Positions 57,868-64,000 of a DNA stretch of 64,000 nucleotides are shown here, in pieces. Both the position numbers and the translations under genes were made by a program. The stretch is from Linderina pennispora (Eukaryota > Kickxellomycota > Kickxellomycetes > Kickxellales > Kickxellaceae), in assembly GCF_002104995.1 (NCBI RefSeq), contig NW_024468251.1, positions 434,001 to 498,000 of the forward strand. Direction: 5' to 3'. Each line of letters starts with the position of its first letter. Position 1 is the first letter of the stretch. The notes under the pieces were generated by a model. It was not told the origin of the DNA. It made no database searches and saw only the letters and a list, made by a program, of their open reading frames with translations.

Positions 57868-60109
57868 CTATAGCGCGAACGGATCCTTGTAGATGTTCCA
57901 CGTCGGCAGCCACTGGCGGTACGGCAGGTCGTCCATCGACCCGGTATATCCCGAACGTCAGCGGTGCAAACCAGTAGAACACCGACACCGCCACAAGCGC
58001 CCACACAAACTGGATGCCGGTCGCCAGCTTGCCGCCAAACCACCGCTTGCTGAACTGGTCGATCTGGAACGCCAGGAACAGCAGCGCAAAGTACAGGGCT
58101 GGCAGGTAGTGGTGGATGTAGGTGACGCGCCCCATCAGGAAGAACGGCAGATAGTGGAGGGCCCAGCCGCCCCACAGCAGCTTGCTGACATTCCAAAAGT
58201 GCAGCTCCTCCTCGGGTGATGCCCAGTCGCTGCATCCGCGCATACGGCGCGCCGCATAGTATGCCAGCTGCAGCGGGAATAGCAGGCAGGCCAGAGTCGA
58301 CGACCACCACAGCACAGGGTTGCCGATCTCGTAGTACTTGATGTCGCCCTTCTTCCACGATCCGAGCATGCGCATCGGATACACCAGGAACGGCCACGTG
58401 ATCGGTCCGCTCTCCAGGTGGTTGTACTTGTCGTGGTCCGGAACCAGCGCATTGTTGGAGCGCGCCATCTCGATGTTGAGCCGCACAAAATCCCTAAGGA
58501 AGCTCGAGCGCACCCTGGGCCGCATGTCGACGCTGGGCACACGCTTGTTGATGTGCTTCTCGACCACCCACAGGCTAGCCGGCGCATTCAGGTTGTTGGC
58601 CGGGCTGCACGACACCTCGGTCTGGCGGAAGCCCCACGAGGGCAGCTTGACGGCAGCCGCAGTCAGCAGACATCCGATCTTGGCATGGCGCAGACGGAAC
58701 TGCGTGGTGATCGTGTGCAGGTTCTTGTCCTGCACTGTGCTCTCCTCCTTGACAATCTCGATGCGCCAGTCGTTGTTTGGGTCCTTCCACTGAGGCTTGC
58801 CGTACGCCGTGACCTCAAAATCCCGCGTGGTAATCGGGGCTTTGTGTGCCCGATGTGAATGAAGCATGGCCTTGGTCTGCTTGTGCTGCAGCCGCACGAT
58901 ATCGCCGTCACGCACCGCAACCAGCGGCTCTGCCGTGTAGTTGAACTCCTGCCCAGCCGGCTTCACCAGAACAAAGTTGTTGTTCGAGTCCTTGTGTCCG
59001 TAGCACGTAATCTGCTGCTGCTGCGAGCCCTCCGGGTACTTGTGCGGATGCGAGTGCAAGAGTCCCGAGCCAGGGTGCATTGAGCGCAGGTTCAGCTCTG
59101 AGCCATACATGATCTCGAACGGCTGCGAGCTCAGCGGGCTGCCGCGCAGACGCGCCTGGAATGCAGGCGGCATCGTGGCATCGCCAGGTCCAGTCTTGTT
59201 TAGCACCGTGAAGTGGATTTTGAAGCATGCAAGGTAGATGACCAGCGGCACAGCAATCAGCCCGACAACACGCGCAATAAAGTGCTTGGCGACGGTCTTG
59301 ACCGGCACGAACTCGGTGTACATGTTGAACAGCTCCTCGATCGTGTACAGACCCACCAGCGCAACTGCCAGGAACCCGACCCACTTGGAGCTCGACACGC
59401 AGCCCAGCGACGCACCAGTCAGCAAGAGCCAGCGCCACCACGCACACGAAAACGCCTTATGGCGGCTGTTCTGGAATCCAGCGATGGAGCACAGCGAGGC
59501 CGCCGTGAAGAACAGCAGAGGCTCGTCCAGCAGAATAAACCGGCTCATCACACACAGCCCGTTGTCCAGGATCACAAACAGCGCCGCCAAGGTGCACATC
59601 TTGCGCGACATGTTGAGCTGCAGACACGTCAGGTAGGCCAGCGGCGCCAGCCCAATGCCAAACATCGCTGTGAACATGCGCATAAACTTGTAGTTGACAT
59701 AGCTGGGGTAGTCGCCCTTGAAGTTGAACGTGCCGTTGTGGCCGGCCAGGAACTCCGAGAACCCAATCAGCATCTTGGCCAGCGGCGGATGCACGTCGTG
59801 ATAGAACGTGCGGTTCAGGTAATATGCGCCAAACTTGCCAAAGTGAGATTCATCCCACGTCACGGTCGCCCGCTTGCCGATCTGGTACAGCCGCGTGACC
59901 GCGCACAGAACCGTCAGCACCGCCATTGCCGGGCCATCGACGCTGGTCAGCCAGCTGTTGCGCTGGTACGGAGTACTGGATGAAGCCGCCAGTTTCGACG
60001 GCACAGGGTACGCTGCAAAGCTGCGATCCGCTGTTTTCGAGTCGCTGGTGAGCGGAGCCGGCTGCTGCTTGTCGCTAGCGTCGCTGCCGCCGTTCTTGCT
60101 CTTTCCCAT
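57868..60109 (-). CDS. Protein O-mannosyltransferase, PMT2-like (array member 3)
   Basis: From the ATG at 60109 (MGKSKNGGSDASDKQQPAPL) to the stop at 57868. Motifs: TVTWDESHFGKFGAYYLNRT, HDVHPPLAKMLIGFSEFLAG, LLHSHPHKYPEGSQQQQIT and HYLPFFLMGRVTYIHHYLPA. One +1 insertion (extra C near 57950) shifts the last 27 residues; without it the protein ends LPTWNIYKDPFAL, matching its paralogues, at about 746 residues. The unshifted frame would run on to 57755 with unrelated sequence. It is closest to the dispersed copy at 6336-8654. 210 bases separate it from member 2. Confidence 0.94.
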
Positions 60110-61227
60110 GGCTGAAGCAAATAACAGAAGGTCAAAGGAGAGGGAGAAGTCGTCAAGGGAGAAGGAGGAGGAGGGGGAATTTGCTAGATGAGCACGAGTA
60201 AAGGCGAGGTTATACAATTGCACCGTGTGGCCGATGAGCGCATGCAGTCCGATATTTTTAGCTGATTTCCCCACACCCAGGGTGATTGCCGATTACGCCT
60301 CTGATTAAGAATGCTTCGATCCCAGCCTGATGAACCGATCGGGCAGACACTCGGCTCTGCCATGGTCAGACGAGTCAAAAGCGACACCTGGTTCCCACGA
60401 CGGACGGGTGTGTCCGCAAAACGGATTGACTATCTTCTGCCTTACTCGTTCCTTCTACGCAGATTTGTGAGCATAAGGGGAAAGTTTTCGGTGCGCGTTC
60501 CCACGTAGCCAGACCTGCGAGCCCGGCTCGCTCTGCTGCTTGGGTCACACAGGCGGTGGCCAGTCTCATAGTGTTATGAGCCATTTAAGACGGCCGCCTT
60601 GCTCCATCCACGGGCCAGACCCCTGCCTCTTTGTTTTCCGCTTCGCTATCAAGAGGTTCTCACTATTTTCCGGCTACCAGAGATACAAGATGCCTGTCGC
60701 TTCGCACACATCTGCAGACACTACCAGGTAAGGCTTGATTATGAATGCAATTCCATCGCAGTGCTTCCACATTATACCGGGAAACTTGCAATCTACTTCT
60801 CAGACATGCATGGGTGGTAGCTTTCTTCCGTGCATGCGCCTTGCCGTGCATTTGCCAGTCTGGGCGGCGCCATAGCGCCCCTCTGGAGCTGGTGTTGTAC
60901 GTAAAAGATCAGCCGTTTTCCCACCGTCACAGAGTTTCCCACACTCACGGGCTTCACATGGGCATATCCGCATGGAACGGCTGGCCATTCCTTTGCAACA
61001 AATGTGCGGCCAAACACCTGGCCGCTGCGTGCCTCCACCGCTTGCAGTTGCTGGAATCAGGGCCAAAGAGGGCCAGCGGAGCCGCTGACCCTGGGAGCGT
61101 GCTGCCGTGGTGCAGGCGAGCAAGCACCCCGGGTAGATCGTTTTTCCCGATAGTGACGGGTTAAGAGTTTGACTCACAATCTTGATGGTAGCTGCTCCTG
61201 CCTTCTTGGAACGGCCACTTTTTTGCG
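60110..61227. other. Intergenic region upstream of the PMT array and BCAT
   Basis: About 1.1 kb between divergent genes. No gene recognised. It must contain the promoters of PMT array member 3 and, at the right end, BCAT. Confidence 0.6.
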
Positions 61228-61235
61228 TATAAAAG
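61228..61235 (+). promoter_or_regulatory. TATA box of BCAT
   Basis: TATAAAAG 123 bases upstream of the ATG at 61351, followed by a pyrimidine-rich leader (CCCTCTGCCTTCC and similar). Good fungal promoter layout. Confidence 0.65.
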
Positions 61236-61350
61236 GACGCCGCCGCTTCCAGCCGCGCCCCCTCTGCCTTCCACTACTGCCACCACTTCTCCCACCTGCT
61301 CTCGTTTATTTTACTAACAAGGAATCCTCTCTTTTTCATCACCTGATACC

Positions 61351-62553
61351 ATGGCTCCTTCGTTACTACGCCTGGCTACTCGCTACAACACCATCGGCGC
61401 ACGCTTGTTACACAATACGGGCAAGGTGGCTAGCTCGTCGGCGCTGCCCAACATCCAGTCCGCAGCTATCCAGAAGACGCTGACCACCGAGCCGAAGCCG
61501 CTCGTGGCCAAGGAGAAGCTGTTGTTTGGCCACACGTTCTCGGACCACATGCTGACTGTCGACTGGACGCGCAAGGGCGGGTGGCAGAAGCCGCAGATCA
61601 TTCCGTACGGCCCGCTGTCGATCGACCCGTCGGCGTCGGTGCTGCACTATGCGTTCGAGTGCTTTGAGGGCCTGAAGGCGTACCGTGATGCCAAGGGCAA
61701 CATCCGGCTGTTCCGGCCGGACAAGAACATGACGCGGATGAATTCGAGCGTCGAGCGGCTGTACCTGCCGCAGTTCGACGGCGCCGAGGCCATTGAATGC
61801 ATCAAGGAGCTGGTGCGCACGGACCAGCGCTGGGTTCCCGACGGCAAGGGCTATTCGCTGTACATCCGCCCGACCGTCATCGCCACTGAGAACACATTAG
61901 GCGTGCATGCGGCCAACAGCGCCAAGCTCTTTGTCATCACCTCGCCCTGCGGGCCCTACTTCCCGACCGGCTTCAAGGCCGTCAGCCTGTACTGCGACGA
62001 GACGAACGTGCGCGCGTGGCCCGGAGGCGTCGGCAACCGCAAGCTGGGTGCCAACTACGCGCCGTCGGTGGCCCCGCAGGCCGCAGCCGAGAAGAAGGGG
62101 TACCAGCAGATCCTGTGGACCATCGGCGAGGACCACGAGCTCATGGAGGTTGGAACCATGAACCTGTTTGTGTACTGGAAGAACGAGCAGGGCGAGCTGG
62201 AGCTCGTTACGCCGCCGCTCGACGGCACTATCCTGCCGGGTGTCACCCGTGACTCGATTCTGGAGCTCGCTCGCAGCTGGGGCGGCATCAAGGTGTCGGA
62301 GCGCAAGGTCAACATGAAGCAGGTTGCCAAGGCCAGCGACGAGGGCCGCCTGCTCGAGGTGTTTGGTGCCGGTACTGCGTGCGTTGTCACCCCGGTCAAC
62401 CGCATCCACTTCCAGGGCAAGGACTACGTCATCCCGCTTGACCCGGCCAAGCCCGAGTCGCAGGCTGGCCCGCTGGCCGCCCGTGTCTACGACACGCTGA
62501 CTGGCATCCAGTACGGCGAGATTGAGTCGGACTGGTCGGTGCTGGTCGACTAA
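61351..62553 (+). CDS. BAT1: Branched-chain amino acid aminotransferase, mitochondrial
   Basis: 400 residues, no frameshift. PLP enzyme (fold type IV) interconverting Leu/Ile/Val and their 2-oxo acids. The first ~25 residues (MAPSLLRLATRYNTIGARLL) are Arg/Leu/Ser-rich without acids, a typical mitochondrial presequence. Family landmarks are DHMLTVDW, ALHYAFECFEGLKAYR-like, YIRPTVIATENTLGV and the PLP lysine in GGVGNRKLGANYAPS (Lys231). FGAGTACVVTPV near the C-terminus is also typical. Only one such gene is in the window; a cytosolic form would be elsewhere. Confidence 0.97.
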   Translation: MAPSLLRLATRYNTIGARLLHNTGKVASSSALPNIQSAAIQKTLTTEPKPLVAKEKLLFGHTFSDHMLTVDWTRKGGWQKPQIIPYGPLSIDPSASVLHYAFECFEGLKAYRDAKGNIRLFRPDKNMTRMNSSVERLYLPQFDGAEAIECIKELVRTDQRWVPDGKGYSLYIRPTVIATENTLGVHAANSAKLFVITSPCGPYFPTGFKAVSLYCDETNVRAWPGGVGNRKLGANYAPSVAPQAAAEKKGYQQILWTIGEDHELMEVGTMNLFVYWKNEQGELELVTPPLDGTILPGVTRDSILELARSWGGIKVSERKVNMKQVAKASDEGRLLEVFGAGTACVVTPVNRIHFQGKDYVIPLDPAKPESQAGPLAARVYDTLTGIQYGEIESDWSVLVD

Positions 62554-63484
62554 CGGAGGCGAGAGAGTAGTTGCATGTTTGATTATATAAATCCGGAATC
62601 AGCACATATGCGGTCGAAATACATGCGGCATGTCACTGCATGTGCATAATGTATTGGCGATGGCGGTGATTTGTGAGTAGAAACACCGGCTCAAATTAGG
62701 CAGTCCCTGCCACGTGCAGGCGGTTTTAGAAACTGTGCCTGAGGCTGGTTGATCAGTCCAGCTGCTGCACGGCATAATTGGAACCAATCCCTTTGCGGTG
62801 GCAGCAGCAGCAGTAGCGGGCCCACGATAATCTAGCAAATACTTTTCGCGACAATGTGCGTGCTGCATCTGACTGCCCTCCCCTGCTCCTTGCCCTGTGC
62901 CCGAAAAATCAACGGCGCCCTTTCCCGCGCGGCACTCGCAGCAAAAGAGAAAAACAACCGGCGGCAGGTGGGCAGCTAGCCAGGCACATGCTTTATCTTT
63001 GTGGATTGAAATGCACCGGTCCCAGTTGGGAAAGCCTGAAACGGAAATACTGAAAAAGGCTGCATGTATGCGTGAGCACACCAGCCCGTCGCTCCACAGA
63101 AAAAAGAAAATCAGAGAGAGTGGCAAAGAGTGGCAAAGAGCGCGCAAAGCAGCTAAGCATTGTCGCCAGGAAAACAAAGCTGCCAAATCATGCCTGCTGG
63201 TGATAGCCAGGTGCCAGGTGCTATCGGCCAAGTGGGGGAACGCAAAAATCCCGAGCATTAATGCTAGGGCATTATTTTATTTTGCCCGGGGGAGTCTGCT
63301 GGACGCTGCTGCCCAGCTGCGCACAGCAGTCTGGAAATAAAACGGAGCAGCCGGGACCTGGCAATAATTCTGGCAGTCCTCCCCTCCATCCAAATCTTTT
63401 CTTTCAACATTTTCTTGCCCTCCCCAGACCATTTTTCCCACTCTATCCCGTCTTACAAGCACACATACACATACAAACTACAAG
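62554..63484. other. Intergenic region
   Basis: About 930 bases. The 219-codon minus-strand frame covering 62599-63258 has no family resemblance and a composition unlike the real genes here, so it is not called. A pyrimidine-rich leader precedes the next ATG. Confidence 0.55.
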
Positions 63485-64000
63485 ATGGTAAGTACCTAGT
63501 GCCCATCGGTGTTCAGAGCCGCTGCTATCAGCTCCCTATCGCAGGAATCAAACCCCAAGCCCTTGTGCTGCTGTCGGTTGTACATGCGTGCACTTTCTGT
63601 CTGTCTCGTTCATGCCTCCTTCGCGCCCAGCAATAGAGGCAAACATTTCAGGCGAGTAGGATTTGCCCACTACGGACCGCGGGAAAGAAAAGGAAACGCA
63701 AGGCTGTGCGTCACGCCTGCGACAACCAACATCTCGCTCGGTTTATTTTCCTCTTTTCAGAGTGACTGATAATATCGCTACATTTCCTGGCCTAAAAGGA
63801 GGGATTATATTTGTCCGCCATATACTGCCCAACCAGCGCAAATCTCCAATGGCTTATTTCCCTACCTCTTTCTGCATCCTGTCACGTAGTCCCAGACAGC
63901 ACGTTCGCAGCAAGGTGCCGCATCCGCCGCCGGAGTGCCAATCAGCATGGCCAAGGCAGCTGACGACGTAGGGTGCAGTGGGCACAGCTCCCCTCCCGCC
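63485..64000 (+). CDS. Start of a further gene, first exon is the ATG only (partial)
   Basis: An ATG at 63485 is followed at once by the strong donor GTAAGT. It is preceded by a long C/T-rich leader (from about 63380), the pattern of fungal ribosomal protein and other highly expressed genes whose first intron follows the start codon. A candidate acceptor is CTCTTTTCAG near 63759, after which no clear coding stretch can be recognised before the window ends. The product cannot be named. Confidence 0.4.

Noticed and set aside
62599-63258. 219-codon open frame on the minus strand
   Set aside because: No family resemblance, Cys/Ser/His-heavy composition unlike neighbouring genes, and no promoter or splice context.

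Overview
This looks like a chromosomal window from an early-diverging (zygomycete-grade) fungus, most likely Kickxellomycotina (Coemansia/Linderina-like). That placement is inference. It rests on short sparse introns (GTAAGT or GTACGT donors, TACTAA-like branch sites, about 80-250 nt), GC-rich coding DNA, a shortened F-box-like gene, a FunK1-type kinase-like gene and a HOOK adaptor. There are no rRNA or tRNA genes, CRISPR arrays or telomere repeats that I can recognise.

Layout. 0-2.3 kb: no gene, but a long imperfect palindrome. 2.3-20.4 kb: housekeeping block with an AzgA purine permease, a CBS-like PLP enzyme, a protein O-mannosyltransferase (PMT), LSM14/Scd6 (each of its two introns carries a C/D-box snoRNA), proteasome alpha-4, a DnaJ-X protein, ubiquitin-eS31, ERB1/BOP1 and a C2H2 zinc-finger protein. 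20.4-28 kb: gene-poor, decayed or low-complexity DNA with a 39-bp coding-like minisatellite. 28-37.2 kb: MCM7, a large ASH/MSP-like protein head-to-head with HOOK. 37-51.2 kb: an inverted ~1.95 kb duplication flanks NAC-alpha, SKI2 and a FunK1-type predicted pseudokinase. 51.3-60.1 kb: a HIT hydrolase, SFT2 and a head-to-tail array of three PMT genes. 61.3-62.6 kb: mitochondrial branched-chain aminotransferase. 63.5 kb to the edge: start of another gene.

Functional themes. Four PMT2-like genes, all on the minus strand, point to expanded ER protein O-mannosylation. Ribosome biogenesis and RNA metabolism recur (snR52-type snoRNAs, ERB1, eS31, SKI2, LSM14).

A technical point shapes the annotation. 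Many conserved genes are broken by frameshifts. All 26 that I resolved base by base are single-base insertions, never deletions, with no shared motif. I therefore treat those genes as intact and the breaks as probable consensus errors. A few loci in the gene-poor stretch show other lesions and look truly decayed.
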